Shown piece by piece: positions 24,069 through 33,345 of a DNA stretch of 42,398 nt. How positions within the stretch are numbered: position 1 is the first letter of the stretch; each line of letters starts with the position of its first letter. The DNA lies in the NCBI GenBank assembly GCA_015059785.1, contig SUZS01000020.1, forward strand, positions 1-42,398, given 5' to 3'. The position numbers and the translations under genes are program-made. Under the pieces are notes generated by a model, which made no database searches, had not been told where the DNA came from, and worked only from the letters and a program-made list of their open reading frames with translations. This DNA is from Rikenellaceae bacterium. Its GTDB lineage: Bacteria > Bacteroidota > Bacteroidia > Bacteroidales > Rikenellaceae.

Positions 24069-25859
24069 ATGAAAAAGAGAATATTAAATTTATTTGCTGT
24101 AGCAGCTGTAGCCCTTGCGGGTGTCTCTTGCGAGAAGTTCCTTACAGTGGAGCCTATCGACAAGATGTCAGCTGATACATATTTCAAGAATGAGCTTGAG
24201 CTTGAGCTCTATTCTAATGGACTTATCCAGTCCTACCTGCCAACTGCTGATGGTCTTGGTTATAGCGACTATGCTTGTGACCTATTCTGTTCAAAGACCT
24301 CATCAGACTACTATCGTCCAGGCATTTGGACTCCAGATAAGCAGGGTAGCTGGGCAGTTAGCAACTGGCGTAACATCCGCCGTGCAAACATCATGCTCAC
24401 TAACATGACCCGCGCTCAGGGTAATGTTTCAGAGGAGGTTTACAACCACTATCAGGGTGTTGCTCGTTTCTGGCGTGCATACTTCTACCTTGCAAAGGTT
24501 CAGACTTTCGGTAATGTGCCTTGGATTGACCATGTACTTGATATCGAGGACGAGATTCTCTACGCTCCATGCGATGACCGTGAGTTTGTAATGGCTAAGG
24601 TTCTTGAGGATCTTAACTTTGCTTGCCAGAACCTCTCTGGTGATACAAAGTATGACGGCGTAATCAACAAGTGGGTTGCTCTTGCATTTAAGAGCCGTGT
24701 ATGTCTCTATGAGGGTACTTTCCGTAAGTATCACAAGGTTAACCCATCTACAAATGTAGCTTGGAACAACCAGCACGGTACTGCTAATGACTTCCTTCAG
24801 GAGTGCGTAAACGCATCTGACGAGCTTATGAAGAGCGGTAAGTTCTCACTCCACAAGGATTACTATGATCTGTTCCACAACACAAATATTGCTTCTTCTC
24901 CAGAGGCTATTTGGTGGAGTGACTACGATGGTGGTGAGCTTAACCGTATGCACGAGCTTACTTGGGTTGTAAACTCATCTACTTACGACCAGCAGGTATC
25001 TCCTACCAAGCTGATGATGAACCACTACCTCAACCTCGATGGTACTCCTATCACTCACGAGGGTAAGGTTTCTATCAACGACGAGTTCACAGGTCGTGAC
25101 CTTCGTCTTCTGGCTTGCGTACACCACCCAGGTTATGAGTACACTAAGACTAACGGTGAGAAGCTTCTCAAGCAGACTAACACTACTTACACTTACAACT
25201 TCTACCAGAATGTTAAGTTCTCTATCGAGATGGAGGAGAACTACTCAAAGGGTAAGAACGATAACGACTATCCAATTCTTCGCTACGGTGAGGTACTTCT
25301 TAACTATGCTGAGGCTAAGGCTGAGCTTGGTAACGGTAACCTCTCTAAGGAGGATTGGGACAAGACTATCGGTCTTCTCCGTGCTCGTGCTGGCGTAGCT
25401 AATGTATACCCTGACGGTGCTTGGGATTGCGGTTGGTTGAAGGCTTACTACGGTAACCTCTCAAACATCCTTACTGAGATTCGTCGTGAGCGTACTGTAG
25501 AGCTTCTTGCAGAGGGTCTTCGTGTAAACGACCTCTATCGTTGGAAGCTTGGTAAGCTTATCGTAGATCGTCAGACTAACAACCAGGGCTGGCTCGGTGT
25601 ATGGGTACCAAAGGATCAGGTTGGTGGTATGGAGTATAACGGTGGCAAGTACACCTTTACTGCTACAAAGCCTGAGGCTGGTTTCGGTTACAATGTAACA
25701 GGTTCTAAGGCTGACCAGAACCACTCTTTCTCTGAGGGTGATCACGGCTTCCTTACTTACAATTACAAGCTCGAGTGGAACGATAAGATGTATGTTCGTC
25801 CTATCCCACAGTCTGTAATCAATGTAAATCCAAACATTCAGCAGAACTACGGTTGGTAG
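24069..25859 (+). CDS. SusD-like surface lipoprotein
   Basis: The 596-residue lipoprotein begins MKKRILNLFAVAAVALAGVSC, with the lipid-bearing cysteine at 21, then EKFLTVEP, a typical SusD start. Helical TPR-like parts include RRANIMLTNMTRA and FWRAYFYLAKVQTFGNVPWID, and a C-terminal block has EIRRERTVELLAEGLRVNDLYRWK. Together these mark the RagB/SusD family, which lids the SusC barrel and binds the ligand. The ATG at 24069 is chosen over one at 24057 because it starts the signal peptide; it lies 11 bp after susC. It is co-transcribed with susC and the phosphoesterase. Confidence 0.96.
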   Translation: MKKRILNLFAVAAVALAGVSCEKFLTVEPIDKMSADTYFKNELELELYSNGLIQSYLPTADGLGYSDYACDLFCSKTSSDYYRPGIWTPDKQGSWAVSNWRNIRRANIMLTNMTRAQGNVSEEVYNHYQGVARFWRAYFYLAKVQTFGNVPWIDHVLDIEDEILYAPCDDREFVMAKVLEDLNFACQNLSGDTKYDGVINKWVALAFKSRVCLYEGTFRKYHKVNPSTNVAWNNQHGTANDFLQECVNASDELMKSGKFSLHKDYYDLFHNTNIASSPEAIWWSDYDGGELNRMHELTWVVNSSTYDQQVSPTKLMMNHYLNLDGTPITHEGKVSINDEFTGRDLRLLACVHHPGYEYTKTNGEKLLKQTNTTYTYNFYQNVKFSIEMEENYSKGKNDNDYPILRYGEVLLNYAEAKAELGNGNLSKEDWDKTIGLLRARAGVANVYPDGAWDCGWLKAYYGNLSNILTEIRRERTVELLAEGLRVNDLYRWKLGKLIVDRQTNNQGWLGVWVPKDQVGGMEYNGGKYTFTATKPEAGFGYNVTGSKADQNHSFSEGDHGFLTYNYKLEWNDKMYVRPIPQSVINVNPNIQQNYGW

Positions 25860-25877
25860 AAATAACAATCTAATACG

Positions 25878-27626
25878 ATGTTAGGTAAACTAAAATTAAT
25901 TCTTTTAACAGCAACCCTGCTCTGCGGGGTTGCTTGTTCTGATGATGATACCAAGGGTGGTAACAACAATAACAATCAGGGCAGCGGAAACAACAATGAG
26001 CAGACAGAGACTGTAGTTATCAATGGTACTACTATTGAGAGTGGAAACACTGTATACGGTCTTATCTCTGACTCTGTTACAGGACAGGGTATTGCTGGCG
26101 TGGCTGTTACAGACGGCACAAATGTCGTTAAGACAGACAGTAACGGTGTATACCAGATACCAACAAACCGCTGGGCTAAGTTTGTTTGGTTTACCATTCC
26201 TGCAGCGTACGAAGTGCCTGTAGACCCACAGAACGGCCGTCCAATGTTCTACACCACCACAAAGATTAAGGTTGGTAAGCAGAACCGCTATGACTGGAAG
26301 CTCAACCCACTGCCAGCAGTTGAGGATGAGTTTACTATCATCGCTATTGGCGACCCACAGTGTGAGGTAGCATCAGAGGCGGAGCGTTTCAGAACAGAGA
26401 CACTTGCTGATATCAGAAGTACCATTAGCGGCGCACAGAGCTACGAGAATCGCTATCACAACGCATATGCGATCACTCTTGGTGATATCACCTTTGATAA
26501 CACCGTACTCTGGCCAACAATGGCTGAGCTCTGCTCAAGTGTACAGCTTGACAATGGCAACAACATTCCTATCTTCAACTGTATAGGAAACCATGACCAT
26601 GATGCAGATCGTCAGAATGACAAAGAGGCTACTGAGCTTTATGTTGAGAATGTAGGCCCTACAGACTACTCATTTGACCGCGGTAAGGTTCACTTTGTAG
26701 TTATGGACAATATTATCTGTACTACCTCAACAGGTTTTGGTGCAGATAAGACTTGGAACTACGACGGTGGCTACACCTCTACACAGATTGCTTGGCTTGA
26801 GAAAGACCTTGAGGCTGTGGAGGATAAGGCTAACAAGATGATTGTCCTTAGTGGTCACATCCCATTCCGTGCAGGTAGCAACAGTGGCGGTAGTAATATC
26901 AACAAGGACAAGGGTTATGCAGATGTTCTTCAGCTTCTGACTGAGTTTGGTGAGGCTCATATCTTCATCGGACATACCCACTATCCAGAGAACTATATCC
27001 ACACATCCTACAAGACGCAGAATGGTCAGCCAATCTTTGAGCATGTTCACGGAGCGGCTTGTGGTGGCTGGTGGACCAGCAACATCGGCGTTGAGGGCTC
27101 TCCAAATGGATATAGCATCTATGAGGTTAAGGGCGCAACAATGCACAACTGGGTTGCTAAGGGCACAAACAAGAACCAGACAGAGCAGATGAGAGTCTAC
27201 AACGCTAACGACACCTATGGTCATAAGTATGTATACACATGGACCACTGGTGGTACTGGCGGTAAGTCAAACATCAAGACCTCTGGACGCGCAGACCTTG
27301 CTAACTGCTTCATCGCAACAATCTGGAACGATGACCTTAGTAACTGGGAAGTTGAGCTGATTGTTGACGGCGTGAGCCACAGAATGCAGCGTGTGAACTA
27401 TAACCTTGCAGATATGTGCTCTACAGCCTTCTTCTTTAATGAGAAGGGCAAGGACACAAACACTTGGAACAAGGGTATGAAGCACTTCTGGTTCGTTAAG
27501 GCTCCATGTGGCGACCCAAGTCAGGAGAAGAACTGGACTGTAAAGGCCACCCACACCGTTAAGAGCAGCGGTCAGCAGAATGTCTACACCGCATCTGGTT
27601 TCACATCATCCTACGACGGATTTTAG
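25878..27626 (+). CDS. Calcineurin-like phosphoesterase lipoprotein
   Basis: The 582-residue protein has a lipoprotein signal (MLGKLKLILLTATLLCGVAC, cysteine 20) and an Asp/Asn/Gly-rich linker. An N-terminal beta domain (about 55-135, GLISDSVTGQGIAGVAVTDG) is followed by a metallophosphoesterase core. Metal-binding motifs are in order: IGDPQ, GDITFDN, GNHDHD, SGHIPF and GHTHYPEN. The first motif has Q where many relatives have H. A beta-rich C-terminal domain follows. This three-domain layout (N, phosphoesterase, C) is known for Bacteroidetes proteins. It probably removes phosphate from a ligand at the cell surface before or after uptake by SusCD. It lies 18 bp after susD and ends the operon. 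Confidence 0.92.
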   Translation: MLGKLKLILLTATLLCGVACSDDDTKGGNNNNNQGSGNNNEQTETVVINGTTIESGNTVYGLISDSVTGQGIAGVAVTDGTNVVKTDSNGVYQIPTNRWAKFVWFTIPAAYEVPVDPQNGRPMFYTTTKIKVGKQNRYDWKLNPLPAVEDEFTIIAIGDPQCEVASEAERFRTETLADIRSTISGAQSYENRYHNAYAITLGDITFDNTVLWPTMAELCSSVQLDNGNNIPIFNCIGNHDHDADRQNDKEATELYVENVGPTDYSFDRGKVHFVVMDNIICTTSTGFGADKTWNYDGGYTSTQIAWLEKDLEAVEDKANKMIVLSGHIPFRAGSNSGGSNINKDKGYADVLQLLTEFGEAHIFIGHTHYPENYIHTSYKTQNGQPIFEHVHGAACGGWWTSNIGVEGSPNGYSIYEVKGATMHNWVAKGTNKNQTEQMRVYNANDTYGHKYVYTWTTGGTGGKSNIKTSGRADLANCFIATIWNDDLSNWEVELIVDGVSHRMQRVNYNLADMCSTAFFFNEKGKDTNTWNKGMKHFWFVKAPCGDPSQEKNWTVKATHTVKSSGQQNVYTASGFTSSYDGF

Positions 27627-27633
27627 TGAGGCT

Positions 27634-27720
27634 ACGCAGTAACTGCGTATTTAGGATAGCCTTGCGGCTATTACAATGACAAAACAGAGCTAAACACGAA
27701 AGTGTTGTTGGCTCTGTTTT
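27634..27720. terminator. Hairpin cluster and bidirectional terminator, partial element copy
   Basis: ACGCAGTAACTGCGT (27634-27648) and ATAGCCTTGCGGCTAT (27656-27671) precede a longer hairpin in which AAAACAGAGC (27681-27690) pairs with GCTCTGTTTT (27711-27720). A and T runs on both sides suit termination of both the susCD operon and the convergent acetyltransferase gene. The segment ATTTAGGATAGCCTTGCGGC is identical to part of the multi-hairpin element at 6992, but the outer closing stem is missing, so this is a relic or a simpler relative. Confidence 0.75.
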
Positions 27721-27738
27721 CTCTTTCAACTTTGCTCT

Positions 27739-28248
27739 TTAGCCAACAGCTAATGGTTTCTGAAAAGCTATTCTCGGTGCGCCGGAGAGGAGTGTGATTT
27801 TTCCGCAGAGGGTATAGCCCAAGCTATTAAGCAGGCTCTGCATAGCGAGGTTGTCGCTGTGGGTATCTACCCTAATATCTGTAACTCCGTGCTCAAGGGC
27901 AAGTGCCTCGGCATAGAGCATCATCTGCCTTGCAAGTCCACACTTAAGCGCACTATTTCTAACAGCAAGGCGATGCACAACCGCATAGTCGTTACTATTT
28001 AGCCACTGGCCGTCAATAGTGTTATATGTAACCTCACCTGCGAAGGATATTACTGCCGTAGCGACAACAACACCCTCACATTCAAGCACATAACTCTCTG
28101 ACCGAGAGATATCCGCAGCGATAATATCCGCTGTCGGATAGCCATCCTGCCACTGGTCAATGCCACGACTACGCAGCAGAGATTGTGCATCAGCAACAAT
28201 CTCCATAATTGTGGGTATATCTACCCTATTGCTCTTGCGAATCTTCAT
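27739..28248 (-). CDS. GNAT-family N-acetyltransferase
   Basis: The 169-residue protein (start chosen at MKIRKSNRVD, 28248) has the GNAT fold pattern: an N-terminal helix region with IVADAQSLLRSRGIDQWQDGYP, then strands with GVVVATAVISF. The acetyl-CoA site block is VVHRLAVRNSALKCGLARQMMLYAEALA, and a late DIRVDTHSDNLAMQSLLNSLGY segment is typical of small-molecule acetyltransferases. The substrate cannot be told. The start overlaps the 3' end of the upstream membrane-protein gene by 23 bp, so the two form a unit. It converges with the phosphoesterase gene on a shared terminator. Confidence 0.9.
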   Translation of the reverse strand: MKIRKSNRVDIPTIMEIVADAQSLLRSRGIDQWQDGYPTADIIAADISRSESYVLECEGVVVATAVISFAGEVTYNTIDGQWLNSNDYAVVHRLAVRNSALKCGLARQMMLYAEALALEHGVTDIRVDTHSDNLAMQSLLNSLGYTLCGKITLLSGAPRIAFQKPLAVG

Positions 28249-28774
28249 CTTCTGCAATTTCCAACCGTTCAACAATTTTATGAGCCTCCTCGCCACGCAT
28301 AATGGCGCGGATTAAAATTTTAGACAGTTCAAGTTCTCGCTTAAGGTAGTGAGCCTTAGCCTCTTTTTGTCTATCCTTTATCCTTACAAGCAGATACTGG
28401 TAGAGGTCTTGGTGGTAGATGCCATTATCGCGCAGATACTCCAGATACCAGTCCAACAATCTCTCAATCAGGCGGTTATACTTTGGGTTTAACGCCTTTA
28501 TCTGCTCAGCAACAGCGACAAGTTTGCGTCCCTGCTCTTTACGCTTTGCCTCAATCTTAATTGACAACTCTTTAAGTTCACTGCTTTTAACAATGGTTGG
28601 TTTGCGCTCAACATCCTTTTTAACACTCGTGCGCCCTCTCAACAAGTAGATAGATACCACCACAACTACAACCGCTCCATAGACAATATAGGCGTAGCCT
28701 CCTAACCAGAAGTAGAGCGAGATTGCGACGGCAAGCACAAGCCCCAATATTTGGGATAGATTGTGAGTTTTCAT
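28226..28774 (-). CDS. Membrane protein with charged cytoplasmic tail, unknown
   Basis: The 182-residue protein has two hydrophobic segments at about 8-27 (ILGLVLAVAISLYFWLGGYA) and 28-45 (YIVYGAVVVVVVSIYLL), then a long basic and acidic helical tail. The tail is rich in K, E and R and may form a coiled coil (about 70-180). I do not recognise the family. A -7 box ends only 4 nt before its ATG, so it is probably leaderless. It is co-transcribed with the overlapping acetyltransferase gene. Confidence 0.8.
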   Translation of the reverse strand: MKTHNLSQILGLVLAVAISLYFWLGGYAYIVYGAVVVVVVSIYLLRGRTSVKKDVERKPTIVKSSELKELSIKIEAKRKEQGRKLVAVAEQIKALNPKYNRLIERLLDWYLEYLRDNGIYHQDLYQYLLVRIKDRQKEAKAHYLKRELELSKILIRAIMRGEEAHKIVERLEIAEDEDSQEQ

Positions 28775-28778
28775 AGTA

Positions 28779-28786
28779 CAAAGGTA
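28779..28786 (-). promoter_or_regulatory. -7 box, leaderless start
   Basis: TACCTTTG reads leftwards at 28786-28779, with only TACT between it and the ATG at 28774. Transcription would begin at the start codon. No TTTG box at 19 bp is clear. Confidence 0.6.
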
Positions 28787-28914
28787 CTATTTTTCTTCTC
28801 AACAGCAAAAATATTCTATATGGCTGTAAATATAGTCAGTATCGCGGTTATAGCGCGCTGTGGCGCATATTTCTCTACTATTTTTCGTTACTTTGTCACA
28901 TAGATTTTGAGAGA

Positions 28915-30402
28915 ATGATTTGTGCAGAGATTATAATTGTATTGGTTGCCATAGTAGTTATGGTATATATGCTTGTCAGGGAGTATCTTCGCCCGGGACT
29001 TGTTCTATTCTCCATTGTTGTACTGCTTCTCTGCTGTGGCGTTATCACTACACAAGATGCTCTTGCTGGCTTTGCAAATAAGGGGATGATTACCGTAGCT
29101 CTGCTCTTTCTTGTCAGTGAGGGCGTTCGGCGCAGTGACTGCCTTGGTCCTATTATGCGTCGGATATTTCCCACTGCCAGCTGCACAATAGAGCGCGGAT
29201 ATGGCGCAATACTACCAACAGTAGCCTCCATTTCTGCCTTTCTGAACAATACGCCGATTGTTGTAATATTTATACCACATATCAAGGCGTGGTGTGGTCG
29301 TATGGGTCTACCAATCAAAAAGTTCCTTATTCCACTCTCCTATGCCGCCATATTAGGTGGTATGTGCACACTTATCGGCACATCGACAAACCTTGTTGTC
29401 CACGGTCTGATGCTCGATGCTGGGCTTGAGGGTCTAAGTATGTTTGAAATTGGTAAGGTGGGCGTGATAATTACCGTTGTGGGTTTGCTATACATCATCC
29501 TTTGTGGAAATAAGCTACTTCCGAGCGACAAAGATGCGACCGAGCAACCAAATAACCACATTGTTGAGGTTGTCCTTGCAGCTCGCTTCCCTGGCATAAG
29601 GTGTAGTCAAGCTCAGTTTGATTTTCAGAGGCACTATGGCGCAACAATCCTTGCTATCCGTCGTGACGGCGAGATTGTGGAGGATATGGATGAGTACACA
29701 TACAAGGAGAACGATACCCTTGTGCTCAATGCTGAGAGCAGTTTTATAGAGAACTGGGGCGAGAGCAGTATCTTTCTTGCTATGACAAATGGCAGTGAGC
29801 ACACCATTCAGGCACCTCGCTGGAAAAGAGTCCTTGCGCTGCTACTTCTTACGATTATGGTTGTCGGTGCGGCACTATCTGATATGTTCATCTGGGCAGC
29901 TATTGTGGCGGTAATTATGGCATGTACAAATATCTTTCCGGCAAAGAAGTACACAAAGTTTATCTCGTGGGATATACTTATAACCATAGCCTCAGCCTTT
30001 GCTATCAGCCGCGCGATGAGTGTTTCTGGACTTGCTGATGCAGTTGCACAAATGGTTATTGGTCTATGTGGTACTGTCTCGCCATACGCTATACTGGCAG
30101 TGATATACATCGTAACGAACATCATCACAGAGCTAATAACAAACAACGCCGCAGCCGCCTTTGCCTTCCCTATAGCGCTCTCGGTAGCCACGCAGTTAGG
30201 AGTAGACCCTACACCCTTCTGCGTAGCAATCTGCATAGCCGCATCGGCGAGCTTCTGCACCCCTATCGGCTACCAGACAAACACTATTGTTCAGGGTCTT
30301 GGAGGCTACCGCTTTAACGACTTTGTGCGCTTTGGGCTGCCGCTGAGCCTTATAACATTTACCATTTCTATGATTTTTATACCTATATTTTGGAGCCTAT
30401 AA
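28915..30402 (+). CDS. SLC13/DASS-family permease, probable sulfate transporter
   Basis: The 495-residue polytopic membrane protein has the two symmetric DASS signatures: ISAFLNNTPIVVIFIPHIKAW with GTSTNLVVHGL in the first half, and ELITNNAAAAFAFPIALSVA with CTPIGYQTNTIVQGLGGY in the second. A soluble RCK_C (TrkA-C) domain lies between them at about 222-283 (ILAIRRDGEIVEDMDEYTYKEND). Many relatives have two such domains; one is seen here. It is followed after 2 bp by cysC, then cysD, cysN and a sulfotransferase, so sulfate is the likely substrate. That is inferred from the operon, since the family also carries dicarboxylates. Confidence 0.92.
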   Translation: MICAEIIIVLVAIVVMVYMLVREYLRPGLVLFSIVVLLLCCGVITTQDALAGFANKGMITVALLFLVSEGVRRSDCLGPIMRRIFPTASCTIERGYGAILPTVASISAFLNNTPIVVIFIPHIKAWCGRMGLPIKKFLIPLSYAAILGGMCTLIGTSTNLVVHGLMLDAGLEGLSMFEIGKVGVIITVVGLLYIILCGNKLLPSDKDATEQPNNHIVEVVLAARFPGIRCSQAQFDFQRHYGATILAIRRDGEIVEDMDEYTYKENDTLVLNAESSFIENWGESSIFLAMTNGSEHTIQAPRWKRVLALLLLTIMVVGAALSDMFIWAAIVAVIMACTNIFPAKKYTKFISWDILITIASAFAISRAMSVSGLADAVAQMVIGLCGTVSPYAILAVIYIVTNIITELITNNAAAAFAFPIALSVATQLGVDPTPFCVAICIAASASFCTPIGYQTNTIVQGLGGYRFNDFVRFGLPLSLITFTISMIFIPIFWSL

Positions 30403-30404
30403 CT

Positions 30405-31007
30405 ATGAACAACATCCACCCAATCTTTGATAAAATTGCGAGTCGCGAGCAAAAGGAGCGACAGCTGCGCCAGAGAGGAGTAACACTCTGGTTTACAGGG
30501 CTTTCAGGCTCTGGCAAAAGCACTATAGCCATAGCCCTTGAGCAGTTGCTAACTAAAAAAGGCTACCTATGCCAAATTCTTGACGGGGATAATATCCGCA
30601 GCGGGATTAACTCCGACCTCGGCTTTTCAAACGCTGAGCGCACAGAGAATATCCGCCGCATTGCGCACATCTGCAAACTATATAACCATACGGGTATTAT
30701 TACCCTTGCCTGCTTTGTAAGTCCGACAGAAGAGCTTCGGAGGTTAGCAAGAGAGATAGTTGGCAGTGTTGATTTTGTCCAGATATACATCTCTACACCC
30801 CTTGCTGAATGCAGCAGGCGCGATGTTAAGGGTCTATATGCCAAGGCACTGCGAGGTGAGATAGCCGACTTCACGGGAGTAAGTGCTCCATTTGAAGTTC
30901 CAGCAGATGCAGATATAACAATAGATACAACACTGCGCAGCGTAGAGAGTTGCGCCGAGGAGATTTTTTCACAAATTATTAAGAGGATTGAGTATGGAGA
31001 AGTATAG
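30405..31007 (+). CDS. cysC: Adenylylsulfate kinase
   Basis: The 200-residue enzyme phosphorylates adenosine 5'-phosphosulfate to PAPS. The P-loop GLSGSGKST is at 32-40. The [16 protein letters not shown] stretch (about 60-75) and the [25 protein letters not shown] region match APS kinases. The start at 30405 is chosen because an upstream in-frame ATG lies inside the permease gene. It begins 2 bp after the permease and overlaps cysD by 14 bp. Its product, PAPS, is the donor for the sulfotransferase that ends the operon. Confidence 0.95.
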   Translation: MNNIHPIFDKIASREQKERQLRQRGVTLWFTGLSGSGKSTIAIALEQLLTKKGYLCQILDGDNIRSGINSDLGFSNAERTENIRRIAHICKLYNHTGIITLACFVSPTEELRRLAREIVGSVDFVQIYISTPLAECSRRDVKGLYAKALRGEIADFTGVSAPFEVPADADITIDTTLRSVESCAEEIFSQIIKRIEYGEV

Positions 31008-31902
31008 TCTTTCACACCTTCGCGCCCTTGAGGCCGAGTCGATACACATCATCCGCGAGGTGGCCGCCGAGTTTAGCAATCCGGTAATGTTATACTCCAT
31101 TGGCAAGGATTCATCTGTTATGGTGCGCCTTGCCGAGAAGGCCTTCTACCCAGGTAAAGTGCCCTTTCCACTGATGCACATAGACTCCAAGTGGAAGTTC
31201 CGCGAGATGATTGAGTTTCGTGACACCTACGCCCGCAATCACGGCTGGGAGCTTATCGTGGAGTACAACCGCGAGGCATACGAGGCTGGTGTAGGGCCAT
31301 TTACGCACGGCAGCAGGGTTCACACCGACTTGATGAAGACCCAAGCATTGCTTGCAGCACTTAAGAAGCATGGCTTTGATGCCGCCTTTGGAGGTGCTCG
31401 CCGCGATGAGGAGAAAAGCAGGGCCAAGGAGCGTATATTCTCCTTCCGCAACGCCTTTCAGCAGTGGGACCCGAAGAATCAACGACCAGAGCTATGGGAC
31501 ACATACAACACCCGCATAGGCAGTGGCGAGAGTATTCGTGTTTTTCCGCTCAGCAACTGGACAGAGACCGATATTTGGCAATATATACGCCTTGAGAAGA
31601 TTCCGATTGTGCCGCTCTACTACGCTGCAGAGAGAGCCGTTGTAGAGATTGACGGCAACCTAATTATGGTAGATGATGAGCGTATGCCACTTCATTTGCG
31701 CGAACAGGCCACTATGCGCCGCGTACGCTTCCGCACACTGGGCTGCTATCCTCTCACAGGGGCTATTGAGAGCGATGCCGACACAATAGAGAAGATTGTT
31801 GAGGAGATGATGACAACGACCCGCTCGGAACGCACCACGCGCGTTATTGACTTTGACCAAGAGGGAAGTATGGAGCAGAAGAAGAGAGAGGGGTATTTTT
31901 AG
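30994..31902 (+). CDS. cysD: Sulfate adenylyltransferase subunit 2
   Basis: This small subunit of ATP sulfurylase transfers AMP from ATP to sulfate. The 302-residue protein has the PP-loop SIGKDSSVM at 35-43 and the conserved block [25 protein letters not shown]-terminal [12 protein letters not shown] segment is also typical. Length matches CysD of E. coli (302). The ATG at 30994 lies within the end of cysC, and cysN follows after 12 bp. It works as a heterodimer with CysN. Confidence 0.96.
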   Translation: MEKYSLSHLRALEAESIHIIREVAAEFSNPVMLYSIGKDSSVMVRLAEKAFYPGKVPFPLMHIDSKWKFREMIEFRDTYARNHGWELIVEYNREAYEAGVGPFTHGSRVHTDLMKTQALLAALKKHGFDAAFGGARRDEEKSRAKERIFSFRNAFQQWDPKNQRPELWDTYNTRIGSGESIRVFPLSNWTETDIWQYIRLEKIPIVPLYYAAERAVVEIDGNLIMVDDERMPLHLREQATMRRVRFRTLGCYPLTGAIESDADTIEKIVEEMMTTTRSERTTRVIDFDQEGSMEQKKREGYF

Positions 31903-31914
31903 AGAACAACGACT

Positions 31915-33345
31915 ATGAAACAGACTATAGAGGATTTTTTGGCGCAGGATGAGCAGAAGGAGCTGCTGCGACTACTTACTGCAGGCAGCGTAGATGATGG
32001 CAAAAGTACACTTATCGGGCGTTTATTATACGACAGCAAGCGACTCTACGACGACCAGCTACAGGCCCTTGAGCGAGACTCGCGCCGCACTGGTAATGCG
32101 GGCGGGGGTATTGACTACGCGTTGCTATGCGACGGACTGAAGGCAGAGCGTGAGCAGGGTATTACAATAGATGTGGCATACCGATATTTTGCCACCTCGC
32201 GCCGTAAGTTTATCATTGCCGACACCCCAGGACACGAGCAGTATACGCGCAATATGATTACCGGCGGCTCTACGGCAAACCTTGCGATAATACTTGTTGA
32301 TGCTCGCCACGGTATTTTAACACAGACACGCCGACACAGTTACCTTGTATCGCTTCTTGGCATAAAGCATATCGTTCTGGCTGTCAATAAGATGGATGCC
32401 GTAGGATATAGTAAGGAGGTGTTTGAAAATATTGTCACTTCCTATCGCAGTTGGCTTGCCACTCAACAGTTTGACTTTGCCGACCTGCAAGTGATACCTA
32501 TCTCTGCGCTCTGTGGGGACAATGTTGTAGAGCGGTCAGAGAATATGCTGTGGTACAGCGGGCCAACGCTGCTTAACTACCTTGAGACAGTGCCAACACA
32601 GAGCGACGACAACCTCAGCTCTTTCCGCTTTGCGGTGCAGTATGTGCAGCGACCAAATCAGAATTTTCGCGGATTTTCTGGCAAGATATCCTCTGGTGTT
32701 ATCCGCGTAGGCGACAGCGTTACTGCCCTACCATCAGGTAAACAATCAACAGTAAAGAGCATTGTCACCTATGACGGCAACCTTGAATATGCCTTTGCGC
32801 CGCAATCCATAACCATCACTCTGAGTGACGAGATAGACCTCTCGCGAGGTGATATGCTTGTGCTTAGCGACCAGCCTCGACCACAAATTGGGCATAACAT
32901 TACGGCGATGATGGTCTGGATGGATGAGCAGCCGCTGGATAGTAGCAAACTCTTCTACCTCAAGCACACAACAAATACCGTAAGGGCAAAAGTTTCGGAG
33001 ATTTACTACCGCATAGATATCAACACTGCCGAAAATATCCCCACCAACTCCCTATCGCTCAACGAGATAGCAAAGGTGTGTATAACCACAGCCAAGCCTA
33101 TATTCTGCGACCCATACACCGAGAATCGCCAGACAGGAGCCTTTATTGTTATTGACCCTATAACAAACTTTACATCGGCAGTAGGTATGGTTATAGAGGT
33201 TAGTGATAAGGGCTGCCTATCAAAAGAGGTGGTAAACATATCTCTCAAGCAGTTGGGCATTGATGTTTCACACAGCAAGGCTATTGCTCTGCTATGCAAG
33301 GAGTTAGAGAGACAATGTGGTATAACAATAAACTGTACTGAGTAA
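31915..33345 (+). CDS. cysN: Sulfate adenylyltransferase subunit 1 (GTPase)
   Basis: GTP hydrolysis by CysN drives the unfavourable formation of APS. The 476-residue protein has the G1 loop [10 protein letters not shown] at 23-32, G3 in DTPGHEQY at 103-110, and G4 NKMD at 158-161, followed by EF-Tu-like barrel domains. It ends without a fused APS kinase domain; that activity is supplied by the separate cysC upstream. The stop and the sulfotransferase start share one base (TAATG), so the sulfotransferase is translated with the donor-making enzyme. Confidence 0.97.
   Translation: MKQTIEDFLAQDEQKELLRLLTAGSVDDGKSTLIGRLLYDSKRLYDDQLQALERDSRRTGNAGGGIDYALLCDGLKAEREQGITIDVAYRYFATSRRKFIIADTPGHEQYTRNMITGGSTANLAIILVDARHGILTQTRRHSYLVSLLGIKHIVLAVNKMDAVGYSKEVFENIVTSYRSWLATQQFDFADLQVIPISALCGDNVVERSENMLWYSGPTLLNYLETVPTQSDDNLSSFRFAVQYVQRPNQNFRGFSGKISSGVIRVGDSVTALPSGKQSTVKSIVTYDGNLEYAFAPQSITITLSDEIDLSRGDMLVLSDQPRPQIGHNITAMMVWMDEQPLDSSKLFYLKHTTNTVRAKVSEIYYRIDINTAENIPTNSLSLNEIAKVCITTAKPIFCDPYTENRQTGAFIVIDPITNFTSAVGMVIEVSDKGCLSKEVVNISLKQLGIDVSHSKAIALLCKELERQCGITINCTE

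Noticed and set aside
27739..28296. Longer acetyltransferase start at 28296
   Set aside because: The extra 16 residues are out of character for the family and lie within the upstream gene; the ATG at 28248 fits the GNAT start.
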